Positions 41,688-50,106 of a DNA stretch of 64,000 nucleotides are shown here, one piece after another (position 1 is the stretch's first letter; each line of letters starts with the position of its first letter). Source of the stretch: Phytomonospora sp040655735 (GTDB taxonomy: Bacteria; Actinomycetota; Actinomycetes; Mycobacteriales; Micromonosporaceae); NCBI RefSeq assembly GCF_040655735.1, contig NZ_JBFAKK010000009.1, positions 62,001-126,000 of the forward strand. The letters are read 5' to 3'. The notes under the pieces were generated by a model, which had not been told where the DNA came from, ran no database searches, and saw only the letters and a program-made list of their open reading frames with translations. A program made the position numbers and the translations under genes.

Positions 41688-43469
41688 ATGCCGGTATCGG
41701 TCACCATGCCCGCGCTCGGAGAGAGCGTCACCGAGGGCACCATCACCCGTTGGCTGAAGAAGGAAGGCGAGCGCGTCGAAGTCGACGAACCGCTGCTGGA
41801 GGTCTCCACCGACAAAGTCGACACTGAGATCCCCTCGCCCGCGGCCGGCATCGTGTCGCGCATCGTGGCGGCCGAGGACGACACCGTCGAGGTCGGCGGT
41901 GAGCTCGCGGTGATCGCCGAGGAGGGCGAGTCGTCCGACTCGGGTTCCTCCGCGCCGGCCGATTCCGCCGACGAGGGCGAGGCCGAGCCCGACGCTGAGC
42001 CCGAGGCCGCCAGTGAGCCTGAGGCGGAGGCGGCCCCCGAGGCCGAGTCCGCCCCTGCCGATGAGCCCGAGAAGGCCGCTCCGGCCGCCTCGGCGGGCGG
42101 GTCGGGCACCGACGTGCCGATGCCCGCTCTGGGCGAGTCGGTCACCGAGGGCACGGTGACGCGTTGGCTGAAGTCCGTCGGCGACACCGTCGAGGTCGAC
42201 GAGCCGCTGCTGGAGGTTTCGACCGACAAGGTCGACACCGAGATCCCGTCGCCGGTCGCCGGAACGCTTCTTGAGATCAAGGTCCCCGAGGACGAGACCG
42301 CCGACGTCGGCGCGACCTTGGCGGTCATCGGTTCCTCCGACGGTGCCCCTTCCGCACCGGCCCCCAAGGAGGACAAGGCACCCGAGGCCGAGGCCCCCAA
42401 GGCCGAGGAGAAGAAGCCCGAGCCGAAGCCCGAGCCGAAGCCGGCGCCGAAGGCCGAGGAGAAGAAGCCCGAGCCCGCCGCCCAGGCCTCCGCTCCCGCC
42501 GCATCGCCCGCTCCGGCGAGTTCGCAGAACGGCGGCGCCTACGTGACGCCGCTGGTGCGCAAGCTCGCCACCGAGCACGGTGTGGACCTGTCCTCGCTGT
42601 CGGGCACCGGTGTCGGTGGGCGCATCCGCAAGCAGGACGTGCTGGCCGCCGCCGAGGCCGCCAAGGCGCCGGCTCCGGCCGCCGAGGCGCCGAAGTCGGA
42701 CGCCCCGGCCTCGTCTTCGCCGGCGACCACGTCGGAGCCGAGCCCGCTGCGCGGACGCACCGAGAAGATGTCGCGGCTGCGGCAGACCATCGCCACCCGC
42801 ATGGTCGAGGCGCTGCACACGCAGGCGCAGCTCACCTCGGTCGTCGAGATCGACGTCACCAGGGTCGCGCAGCTGCGCGCCAAGGCCAAGGACGCCTTCC
42901 TGTCCCGCCACGGTGTGAAGCTGTCGTTCCTGCCGTTCTTCGCGATGGCGGCCGTCGAGGCCCTGCAGACCTTCCCGCAGGTCAACGCGACGATCGACAT
43001 GGAGGCCAAGACGGTCACCTACCCCGACGCCGAGAACCTCGGCGTCGCGGTGGACACCGAGAAGGGCCTGATCGTCCCGGTCATCAAGAACGCCGGTGAC
43101 CTGAACCTGGCCGGCATCGCCAAGCGCATCGCCGACCTGGCCGAGCGGACCCGCACCAACAAGCTGACCCCGGACGACATCGCGGGCGGCACGTTCACGC
43201 TGACCAACACCGGTTCGCGCGGCGCGCTGTTCGACACCCCGATCGTCAACGCGCCGCAGTCGGCGATCCTGGGCACCGGCGCGGTCGTCAAGCGCGCGGT
43301 CGTGGTCAACGACCCGCAGCTCGGCGAGGTCATCGTGCCGCGCTCGATGATGTTCCTGGCCCTGTCCTACGACCACCGGATCGTGGACGGCGCCGACGCG
43401 GCCCGCTACCTGACCGCCGTCAAGGCGCGACTGGAAGAGGGCAACTTCGAGGCCGAACTCGGCCTGTAG
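41688..43469 (+). CDS. sucB: 2-oxoacid dehydrogenase E2 (dihydrolipoyl acyltransferase), two lipoyl domains
   Basis: The 593-residue protein has two lipoyl domains (about 1-80 and 140-220), each with EVSTDKVDTEIPSP carrying the lipoylated Lys. Both are followed by long Ala/Pro/Glu/Lys-rich linkers. A peripheral-subunit-binding domain follows (TPLVRKLATEHGVDL, GTGVGGRIRKQDVLAA), and then the catalytic domain (about 370-593) with FALSYDHR-type motif LALSYDHRIVDGADAARY holding the active-site His and Asp. In actinobacteria this E2 is shared by pyruvate and related dehydrogenases, so the sucB label may be loose. AGGAG precedes the ATG. It is in an operon with lpdA and ends at a strong terminator. 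Confidence 0.93.
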   Translation: MPVSVTMPALGESVTEGTITRWLKKEGERVEVDEPLLEVSTDKVDTEIPSPAAGIVSRIVAAEDDTVEVGGELAVIAEEGESSDSGSSAPADSADEGEAEPDAEPEAASEPEAEAAPEAESAPADEPEKAAPAASAGGSGTDVPMPALGESVTEGTVTRWLKSVGDTVEVDEPLLEVSTDKVDTEIPSPVAGTLLEIKVPEDETADVGATLAVIGSSDGAPSAPAPKEDKAPEAEAPKAEEKKPEPKPEPKPAPKAEEKKPEPAAQASAPAASPAPASSQNGGAYVTPLVRKLATEHGVDLSSLSGTGVGGRIRKQDVLAAAEAAKAPAPAAEAPKSDAPASSSPATTSEPSPLRGRTEKMSRLRQTIATRMVEALHTQAQLTSVVEIDVTRVAQLRAKAKDAFLSRHGVKLSFLPFFAMAAVEALQTFPQVNATIDMEAKTVTYPDAENLGVAVDTEKGLIVPVIKNAGDLNLAGIAKRIADLAERTRTNKLTPDDIAGGTFTLTNTGSRGALFDTPIVNAPQSAILGTGAVVKRAVVVNDPQLGEVIVPRSMMFLALSYDHRIVDGADAARYLTAVKARLEEGNFEAELGL

Positions 43470-43478
43470 CGACACCTC

Positions 43479-43516
43479 CGAAGGCCCCCGTGCTCAGCTG
43501 AGTGCGGGGGCCTTCG
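43479..43516 (+). terminator. Hairpin terminator after sucB
   Basis: A perfect 12-base stem (CGAAGGCCCCCG with CGGGGGCCTTCG) around a 14-base loop lies 9 bases after the stop codon. Confidence 0.8.
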
Positions 43517-43549
43517 CGTACGTGGCGGTGGTGGCGCAGAATCCTTCTC

Positions 43550-44524
43550 ATGACTCACCTCTCCACCGCGTACAAGGCCGGCCGCCGCGTCGAGCACTCC
43601 GGGGAACCGGGGGCGGCGCTGGCGAAGATCACCGAGGCGCGCGGTGGGTTCGTGTGGGTGGACATGGTCGCGCCGACGGCCGAGGAGTTCGCGCAGGTCA
43701 CCGGGGAGCTCGGCATTTCCGCCCTCTCCTACGAGGAGCTGACCCGCCACCGGCCCCGGCACGCCATCGAGGAGGTCGACGGGCTGCTGCTGATCTCGCT
43801 GAAGGCCTTCAGCCGCACCGGCGAGGAGACCACGAACCTCGCCACGGTGTCGATGCACATGTGCCTCACCGAGCGCGTCATCCTGACCGTGCACTCGGCC
43901 GCCGACGCGCTGCTGGCGGGTGTGCGCCGGCGCCTCGAAGCCCGAACGAAGTACCTCTCCTGCGGGCCCTTCGCCGTGCTCCAGACCATCTGCGACGAGG
44001 TCGTGGCCGGCTACGACCGGCTCGCGCACGAGATCGAGGCCGACATCATCGAGTTGGAGCGCGACGTCTTCGACGACGGCACGCCGCATCCCGGCAAGGA
44101 GATCGCCAAGATCAAGCACGAGGTGCTGTTCTTCCGCCGTGTGGAGGATCCGCTGCACTCGGTCCTCGCCGACCTGGCGCGCGGCGACGTCGACGTGCAC
44201 CGCGGGACGCTCGACCGCTTCCAGCACACCCTCGACCGGCTCGACCGGGTCGACAACACCATCGACGGCCTCAACGAGCTGATCACCGGCATCATGCAGG
44301 CCCACCTGGCGCAGGTCGCCGTGCAGCAGAACTCCGACATGCGGCGGATCTCGTCGTGGGCGGCGATCATCGCCGTGCCGACGATGATCGCCGGGCTGTA
44401 CGGAATGAACTTCGACTTCATGCCGGAGACCAAATGGCGCGTCGGCTATCCGCTGGTGGTCACGGTCATGGCGGTGGCCTGCTGGGTGGTCTACCGGAAG
44501 CTGAAGAAGACCGGGTGGCTGTGA
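43550..44524 (+). CDS. CorA-family divalent metal transporter
   Basis: The 324-residue protein has a large N-terminal cytoplasmic domain with a long helix (about 150-270; rich in Asp, Arg, Leu). Two C-terminal membrane helices follow: WAAIIAVPTMIAGLYGMNFDF with the signature GMN, and VTVMAVACWVVYRKLKK. The family forms pentameric channels for Mg or Co/Ni. The ATG at 43550 is used; the in-frame extension from 43502 overlaps the sucB terminator. A short loop (MPETKWRVG) between the helices replaces the MPEL of typical members. Confidence 0.9.
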   Translation: MTHLSTAYKAGRRVEHSGEPGAALAKITEARGGFVWVDMVAPTAEEFAQVTGELGISALSYEELTRHRPRHAIEEVDGLLLISLKAFSRTGEETTNLATVSMHMCLTERVILTVHSAADALLAGVRRRLEARTKYLSCGPFAVLQTICDEVVAGYDRLAHEIEADIIELERDVFDDGTPHPGKEIAKIKHEVLFFRRVEDPLHSVLADLARGDVDVHRGTLDRFQHTLDRLDRVDNTIDGLNELITGIMQAHLAQVAVQQNSDMRRISSWAAIIAVPTMIAGLYGMNFDFMPETKWRVGYPLVVTVMAVACWVVYRKLKKTGWL

Positions 44525-44543
44525 CTACGGCATGATGAGTGCC

Positions 44544-45434
44544 ATGCGCATCGTCATCGCGGGTTCATCGGGTTACCTGGGCGGCGCCCTCGTCAGCCGC
44601 CTGCACGAGCACGGCCACGACGTCGTCCGCCTCGTTCGTCGCGAGGCCCTGACCGACGACCAGGTCGAGTGGGATCCCTACCGGAAACCCTTCGACCCGG
44701 CCGTCCTCGACGGGGCAGACGCGGTGGTCAACCTGTGCGGGGCCGGGGTCGGCGACAAGCGCTGGACGCCCGCCTACAAGGGACTGATCCAGGCGTCGCG
44801 TCTCGAACCCACCCGGATCCTCGCCGAGGCGGTCGCCGCGGCGAAGGTTCCGGTGCTGCTCAACGGTTCGGCGGTCGGCTACTACGGCGACGGCGGTGCG
44901 CTGTCCGAAGTGGACGAGTCCGCGCCCGCCGCCGACGACTATCTCGGCAGGCTCGCCCGCAGCTGGGAGGCCGCCGCCTCCCCCGCCGTCGAGGCCGGTG
45001 CGCGCGTGGTGTTCCTGCGCACCACGCACGTGTTCGGTCCCGGCGCGCTGATGCTGAAGAAACTGGTGCCGCTGTTCAAGTTGGGCCTCGGCGGCCGCTT
45101 CGGGTCGGGTGAGCAGTACCTGCCGTGGATCTCGCTGCTCGACTGGACGCGGGCCGTGGAGTTCCTGCTGACCCACGACGTCTCCGGTCCGGTGAACCTG
45201 GCCGGACCCACGCCCATCACCAACCGCGACTTCGCCACCGCCCTGGCCGCCGCGCTGGGCCGCAAGGCGCCGTTCGCCGTCCCCGGCTTCGCGCTGCGGG
45301 CCGGCGCCGGCGAGGCCGCCGTTGAGCTGCTGCGCGGCGTGAAGGTGCGGCCCAGGGCGCTGGAGGACGCGGGCTTCGTCTGGGAGCACGCGAGCCTCAC
45401 GGACACGCTGGGGTGGGCACTGGAGAAGCGGTGA
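44544..45434 (+). CDS. TIGR01777/SDR39U1 family epimerase-like protein
   Basis: The protein has ~296 residues from MRIVIAGSSGYLGGAL; two upstream ATGs (44532, 44535) are alternatives. The atypical SDR has the NAD(P) motif GSSGYLGG, DAVVNLCGAGVGDKRW, NGSAVGYYGD with the active-site-like Tyr, and FLRTTHVFGPGALMLKKLVP. The DUF1731-type tail ends with VRPRALEDAGF. Function is not firmly known. A position after lpdA/sucB genes is familiar from other actinobacteria. It ends against a bidirectional hairpin. Confidence 0.88.
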   Translation: MRIVIAGSSGYLGGALVSRLHEHGHDVVRLVRREALTDDQVEWDPYRKPFDPAVLDGADAVVNLCGAGVGDKRWTPAYKGLIQASRLEPTRILAEAVAAAKVPVLLNGSAVGYYGDGGALSEVDESAPAADDYLGRLARSWEAAASPAVEAGARVVFLRTTHVFGPGALMLKKLVPLFKLGLGGRFGSGEQYLPWISLLDWTRAVEFLLTHDVSGPVNLAGPTPITNRDFATALAAALGRKAPFAVPGFALRAGAGEAAVELLRGVKVRPRALEDAGFVWEHASLTDTLGWALEKR

Positions 45435-45450
45435 CCGGTCGCTGAGGGTG

Positions 45451-45480
45451 GGGGTGCGGCGGGCCTGACGCCCGCACCCC
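45451..45480. terminator. Bidirectional hairpin between convergent genes
   Basis: GGGGTGCGG plus CGGGC pairs with GCCCGCACCCC with a small bulge. It lies between the stops of the SDR39U1-like gene and the UbiB-like kinase gene. Confidence 0.65.
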
Positions 45481-45484
45481 ACCG

Positions 45485-47401
45485 TCACCGGGTCCCGCGG
45501 AAGATCCCCACCAGCACCCGCACGATGATCGTCACGCTCACCAGCAGCATCAGGTACCCGAAGACCTGATAGACGCTGACCTCCTCGGCCAGCTGCGGTC
45601 CCTTCTCGTTGGCCAGCAACAGGACCGACATGATCCCCGTGGTCGCGCCGAGCACCGTCAGCAGCGCCTGGCCGAGGTACCCGGCGACGGTCCGGCGGTC
45701 GCGCGCGTCGGCGAACAGCCGCACGTTGACCGACAACTGGCCGCGTTCGAGGGCGGCGCTGATCCGCTCGGCGCGCCGGGGCAGTCGGCGCAGGACCGGC
45801 AGCATCGGCACGAGTTCCTTGATCACGGCGGCCTGCAAGGTGTCGGGCGCCAGGTCCGCGGCGAGCTGCGAGGACGCGAAGGCGCGTGCCTCGTCGACGA
45901 TGTGGAACCCGGGCGCCAGGTCCGAGAGGGTCCCCTCGACGGTCGCCAGCGCGCGGAAGGCGGCGGCGACCTCGCGGGGAATGGCTATCCCGTGGGCCGA
46001 GACGAGCTTGAACAGGTCGGTGAACATCCCGGCGTCGGGCACCTGTCCCGCCGACAGGTGGCGCGCCATGAAGCGCCCGAGGGCGCGTTCGAGCCGCTCG
46101 CCGTCGATGCCCTCGGACCGCTCCATGATCTCGATGAGCCCGTCGCGCAGCCCGGCCGGATCGCGCTGGTCGATGGCCAGCAGAAGCGTGTGCAGCGCGT
46201 TCTGGAGCCCGGAGTCGATGCGCCCGACCGAGCCGAAGTCGATGAGGCCGAGCCGGTTGTCGTCGAGCAGCAGGATGTTGCCCGGATGCGGGTCGGCGTG
46301 GAACACGCCGTCGATGAGCACCTGCCGCAACAGGCAGCGCAGCAGCGACTGGGCGAGGCGGGCGCGGTCGACCTCGCGGGTGGCGTCGGCGGCCTTCGCC
46401 GAGCCGATCGGCACGCCGCACAGCCGCTGCATCACCAGGACGCGCCGACCGCTGAAGTCCTCGTGCACCTCGGGCAGCACGACGTCGGCGTTGCCTTCGC
46501 TCACCGCGCGGACGGAGGCGAGATTGCGGGCCTCGATGCGAAAGTCCAGTTCCTCGCGCAGCGCCTCGCTGAAGCCCTCGGCGAGGTCGCGGATGCCGAC
46601 GTTGCGGGCCCATTCGGCGCGCTGGTGAAGAGTGCGCGAGAGGCGGTCGACGATGTCGAGGTCGCGCTCGACGACCGGCCCGATCCCGGGCCGCTGCACC
46701 TTCACCACCACCGACTCCCCACTGTGGAGGGTCGCGCCGTACACCTGGGCGATCGAGGCGGCCGCGATCGGGCTGGTGTCGAAGGAGGCGAAGACCTCCT
46801 CGACGGGCGCGCCCAGCTCCTCGGTGATCTGCCGCTCGATCCGCTCCCACGGCACGGCCTCGACGTCGTCCTGCAGCCGGGCGAGCTCGTTGATGACGGC
46901 CGGGCCGAAGAGGTCGCGGCGGGTCGACAGGACCTGCCCCAGCTTGACGAAGGTGACCCCGCCCTCTTCGAGCGCGGCGCGCAGGGATCTGGCCAGCGCC
47001 ATCGAGGAGCCCTCGGGGCTGCGGCGGCCGGTCAGGAAGCCGCCGAGGCCGTGCCGGACGCCGATGGCGGTGATCGCCGAGTACCTGCGGGCACGGCGGA
47101 TCCGGCGCCGCAGCGGCCCCCACCAGCTGACGAGGCCGGCGGGCCGCAGCCGGATGACCTCGCTGACGGCCATGGCGACCATGGTGGCCAGCAGCGCCAC
47201 GCCCGCGAAGGTCCAGAACAGCGCCGGCCGGTTCGCGTCGGCCTCCATCACCGGCCCGATGGTGATCCCGGCGACGATGAGCCCGAGGAACCCCGAGGCC
47301 GCCGCCCGTACCGGTCCGACGCGCAGACCCATGAGGCGGCCGGCGGCCATCATGAACAGTCCGACGACCGCCAGCGTGCCGAAGAATCCGAGAATCTCCA
47401 T
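45485..47401 (-). CDS. ABC1/UbiB-family atypical kinase, membrane-anchored
   Basis: The 638-residue protein has hydrophobic segments at the N-terminus (ILGFFGTLAVVGLFMMAAG, AAASGFLGLIVAGITIG, FWTFAGVALLATMVAMAV) and two at the C-terminus (LTVLGATTGIMSVLLL, VFGYLMLLVSVTIIVRVLVG). The kinase-like core carries the UbiB hallmarks: TFVKLGQVLSTRRDL (KxGQ), PIAAASIAQVYGA (Ala-rich nucleotide loop), VVKVQRPG, DGVFHADPHPGNILLL and GLIDFGSVG. UbiB proteins support isoprenoid quinone synthesis in proteobacteria, whereas the role of actinobacterial homologues is unclear. It lies 69 bases after the SDR gene on the same strand. Confidence 0.92.
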   Translation of the reverse strand: MEILGFFGTLAVVGLFMMAAGRLMGLRVGPVRAAASGFLGLIVAGITIGPVMEADANRPALFWTFAGVALLATMVAMAVSEVIRLRPAGLVSWWGPLRRRIRRARRYSAITAIGVRHGLGGFLTGRRSPEGSSMALARSLRAALEEGGVTFVKLGQVLSTRRDLFGPAVINELARLQDDVEAVPWERIERQITEELGAPVEEVFASFDTSPIAAASIAQVYGATLHSGESVVVKVQRPGIGPVVERDLDIVDRLSRTLHQRAEWARNVGIRDLAEGFSEALREELDFRIEARNLASVRAVSEGNADVVLPEVHEDFSGRRVLVMQRLCGVPIGSAKAADATREVDRARLAQSLLRCLLRQVLIDGVFHADPHPGNILLLDDNRLGLIDFGSVGRIDSGLQNALHTLLLAIDQRDPAGLRDGLIEIMERSEGIDGERLERALGRFMARHLSAGQVPDAGMFTDLFKLVSAHGIAIPREVAAAFRALATVEGTLSDLAPGFHIVDEARAFASSQLAADLAPDTLQAAVIKELVPMLPVLRRLPRRAERISAALERGQLSVNVRLFADARDRRTVAGYLGQALLTVLGATTGIMSVLLLANEKGPQLAEEVSVYQVFGYLMLLVSVTIIVRVLVGIFRGTR

Positions 47402-47470
47402 CGCGCGGCTCCCTCCCGTTGCCGCACGTACGGTACCCAGACGATCAAGTCCGGCCCGGATCGAGGGGCG

Positions 47471-48304
47471 TCAGCGTCCCCAGGGCAGGACCGCGCGGTA
47501 CTGCACGAGTTCGCCGTAGGGCTCGCGCGCGGCCTTCGGGAGCAGGGCGAGCCACAGCACGTCCTCGGCGGCGTCGTCGGGACTCTTGGCGGCGGCCATG
47601 TCGGTGAACCAGGGCCGGGAGGCGGCGGTGTCGACCAGGCCGGGGCAGGCGGCGTTGACCACGATGCCGCGGTCGCCCTCGGCCAGGTCCCGGGCGGCCA
47701 CGCGCATGCTGGCGACCTGGCCCACTTTGGACGCCACGTTGATCCAGTCCGGCCAGCCCGACGCGGCGGCCGTGCCGCCGCGCACCTCGGCGACGTAGCC
47801 GTCCATGACCTCACCGACGTCCTCAAGGGACATCCGAGTGGTGTCGAAACGCTCGTGCAGCCGGGGATCGAGCCGGCTGAGGACACCGAAGGCGCTGGCG
47901 ACCACGACGTAGCGGCCGCCGTCGCGCAGCAGGGGAACGAAGGCCTTGAGCATGCGGTTGGTGCCGTGGTTGTTGGTGTCGACGAATCCGGCGACCTGGT
48001 CGGCGTCGGAGACGTCGGGCGAGATGCGCGCCGCCGCGTTGGACAGCACGATGTCGATGCCGCCGTGTTCGGCGGCCACCGCCTCGGCTAGCGCGCTGAC
48101 GCCGGCCTCGTCGGTGACGTCGAGGAGGGCGGCCCGGGCGGTCAGTCCCTCCGCGCGCAGGCGGGAGACGGCCGCGCGGCCGCGTTTGGCGTCTCGGGAG
48201 GCCAGATAGACCACCGCGTCGGGTCCGAGTCTTTCGCAAAGACCGCGGACGAGGGCGTAGCCGAGCCCTTGGTTGCCGCCGGTCACGAGGGCCACTGTGG
48301 ACAT
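47471..48304 (-). CDS. Short-chain dehydrogenase (carbonyl-reductase-like) lacking the catalytic Tyr
   Basis: The 277-residue Rossmann protein has ALVTGGNQGLGYALVRGL at the N-terminus, LLDVTDEAG, IDIVLSNAA (usually NNA) and VVVASAFGV with the catalytic Ser. In the YxxxK position the sequence reads INVASKVGQ: Lys193 is kept but Asn189 replaces the Tyr found in the carbonyl-reductase YGVTKIG motif. Reductase activity is therefore doubtful unless another residue substitutes. The rest is well conserved, including NAACPGLVDTA. It is upstream of the UbiB-like gene on the same strand. Confidence 0.85.
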   Translation of the reverse strand: MSTVALVTGGNQGLGYALVRGLCERLGPDAVVYLASRDAKRGRAAVSRLRAEGLTARAALLDVTDEAGVSALAEAVAAEHGGIDIVLSNAAARISPDVSDADQVAGFVDTNNHGTNRMLKAFVPLLRDGGRYVVVASAFGVLSRLDPRLHERFDTTRMSLEDVGEVMDGYVAEVRGGTAAASGWPDWINVASKVGQVASMRVAARDLAEGDRGIVVNAACPGLVDTAASRPWFTDMAAAKSPDDAAEDVLWLALLPKAAREPYGELVQYRAVLPWGR

Positions 48305-48425
48305 CTACTGCGCCTTCCGTTCGGTCATCAGCCGGGTTCGCGGCTGGGCCGATGGTACGGGGCGTGACGAGGCGGCGTCGCCCGACGGGGATTCCCAAGC
48401 GGCCCGGCAGGCGCTACCCTCGCTG

Positions 48426-48439
48426 TGGGAGCGCTCCCA
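48426..48439. promoter_or_regulatory. CebR-type operator (TGGGAGCGCTCCCA)
   Basis: This perfect 14-base palindrome is identical to the CebR box that represses cellulose and cellobiose genes in Streptomyces and other actinobacteria until cellobiose is present. It lies 28 bases before the GH5 start, where repressor binding would block transcription. Confidence 0.9.
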
Positions 48440-48466
48440 TTTCACCGAACTCCCTGGAGTATCGCG

Positions 48467-50053
48467 ATGCGGAGCAAACGCAGTCTCGCCGTTTTACTGG
48501 CCACGGCCCTCACCGCGGCCCTGGTCGCCGTCATCATCCCCGCGCTGTCGAGCGCGCCCGCACAGGCCGCCGGAACCGGCACCGGCCACCTGAGCACGCG
48601 GGGCGCGCAGATCATCGACGCCACCGGCAACCCGGTCCGCATGACGGGCCTCAACTGGTTCGGCATGGAGACCGACAACAAGACGTTCCACGGCCTGTGG
48701 GCGCAGGTCACCTGGCGCAGTCAGGTCGACCACATGGCCCAGCTGGGCTACAACACCATCCGGATCCCCTACTCCGACGACGCCCTCAAGCCCGGGGCCG
48801 TCGCCTCCGGCATCAACGACTACACCAACCCCGACCTCGTGGGCCTGTCCCCGCTGCAGATCCTCGACAAGGTCATCGACTACGCGGGCGACAAAGGGAT
48901 GCGCGTCATCCTCGACCGGCACCGGCCGACCAGCGCCGGGCAGAGCGCGCTGTGGTACACCGCCGCCACCCCGGAGTCGACCTGGATCGCCAACATGACC
49001 ATGCTGGCGCGGCGCTACGCGTCCGACTCCACCGTCGTCGGCATCGACCTGCACAACGAACCCCACGCCGAGGGCACCGAGCCGAACTCGACCGGATCCT
49101 GCTGGGGCTGCGGCGATCCCGCCCGCGACTGGCGGCTGGCCGCCGAACGCGGCGGGAACGCCGTGCTGGCCGCCAACCCCAACTGGCTGATCGTCGTCGA
49201 GGGCGTCAGCTGCCCCAGCGGGGGCAACCCCAACGCCTGGGACGACATCCCCGACGAGCCCTGCGGTTGGTGGGGCGGCAACCTCTCCAAGGCCGGCCAG
49301 TTCCCGGTGCGGCTCAACGTGCCCAACAAACTGGTCTACTCCGCCCACGACTACGCCATCTCGGTCTTCCACCAGAAGTGGTTCGACGACCCGGCCTTCC
49401 CCGCGAACCTCCCCGGCATCTGGGACGGCTTCTGGGGCTACCTGTTCAAGAACAACACCGCTCCCGTCCTGCTCGGCGAGTTCGGCAGCACCCTGCAGGA
49501 CCCGCGCGACGCGGTGTGGCTGCGGGAGCTGATGCGCTACCTGGGGACCGGCACCTCCGGGCAGAGTTTCACCTACTGGTCGTGGAACCCCAACTCCGGT
49601 GACACCGGCGGGATCGTCGGCGACGACTGGGTAACGGTCAACCAGGCCAAGCAGAGCATCCTCCAGCCGTACCTGATCCCGCCGGCGGGCGGCGGCGGTC
49701 CCACGGGTTCGCCGACCAGCAGCCCGACGCCCGGCGGGCCGGGGTCGTGCACTGCCACGGTGCGCATCGACAACAGCTGGCAGGGCGGGTTCCAGGCCGC
49801 CGTCACGGTGACCAACACCGGTACGGCGGCGGTGAACCCGTGGTCGCTGGTCTTCACGCTGCCGTCCGGCGCGAACGTCCAGAGTGGATGGAACGGCGCG
49901 TTCGGCCAGAGCGGCACGACGGTCACCGTCACGGCGCCCGCGCACGGCCCCTCCCTGGCACCGGGGGCCTCGGCGAGCGTCGGCTTCACCTCGACAGGAT
50001 CCTCGACGCCGCCACCGTCCGCGGTGCGGCTCAACGGCGCCGTCTGCACCTGA
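48467..50053 (+). CDS. Secreted GH5 endoglucanase with C-terminal CBM2
   Basis: The 528-residue protein hydrolyses beta-1,4-glucan outside the cell. Residues 1-35 are a signal peptide (basic MRSKR, hydrophobic core, AQAA end). The GH5 barrel covers ~40-400: GLNWFGMET, YNTIRIPYSDD, the acid/base VVGIDLHNEPHAEG (Glu198), SAHDYA and the nucleophile VLLGEFGS (Glu338), then FTYWSWNPNSGDTGG. A Gly/Pro/Ser/Thr linker (~405-426) leads to a family 2 cellulose-binding module (428-528; CTATVRIDNSWQGGFQAAV, NPWSLVFTLPSG, VRLNGAVC with the Cys pair). The ATG follows GGAG and a CebR operator. A hairpin terminates it. Confidence 0.95.
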   Translation: MRSKRSLAVLLATALTAALVAVIIPALSSAPAQAAGTGTGHLSTRGAQIIDATGNPVRMTGLNWFGMETDNKTFHGLWAQVTWRSQVDHMAQLGYNTIRIPYSDDALKPGAVASGINDYTNPDLVGLSPLQILDKVIDYAGDKGMRVILDRHRPTSAGQSALWYTAATPESTWIANMTMLARRYASDSTVVGIDLHNEPHAEGTEPNSTGSCWGCGDPARDWRLAAERGGNAVLAANPNWLIVVEGVSCPSGGNPNAWDDIPDEPCGWWGGNLSKAGQFPVRLNVPNKLVYSAHDYAISVFHQKWFDDPAFPANLPGIWDGFWGYLFKNNTAPVLLGEFGSTLQDPRDAVWLRELMRYLGTGTSGQSFTYWSWNPNSGDTGGIVGDDWVTVNQAKQSILQPYLIPPAGGGGPTGSPTSSPTPGGPGSCTATVRIDNSWQGGFQAAVTVTNTGTAAVNPWSLVFTLPSGANVQSGWNGAFGQSGTTVTVTAPAHGPSLAPGASASVGFTSTGSSTPPPSAVRLNGAVCT

Positions 50054-50070
50054 TCAGGCGGCGTGACCCG

Positions 50071-50106
50071 GCCGTCTCCCGGTGGTGCGCGCCGCCGGGA
50101 GACGGC
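50071..50106. terminator. Bidirectional hairpin between the GH5 gene and the convergent mannosyltransferase gene
   Basis: A perfect 12-base stem (GCCGTCTCCCGG with CCGGGAGACGGC) around a 12-base loop lies 17 bases after the GH5 stop and just before the stop of the convergent gene. Confidence 0.8.

Noticed and set aside
45902..48091. 729-codon open frame on the + strand
   Set aside because: It is antisense to the UbiB-like kinase and SDR genes, which have clear family motifs; composition is low-complexity Gly/Arg/Asp and no motif is present.
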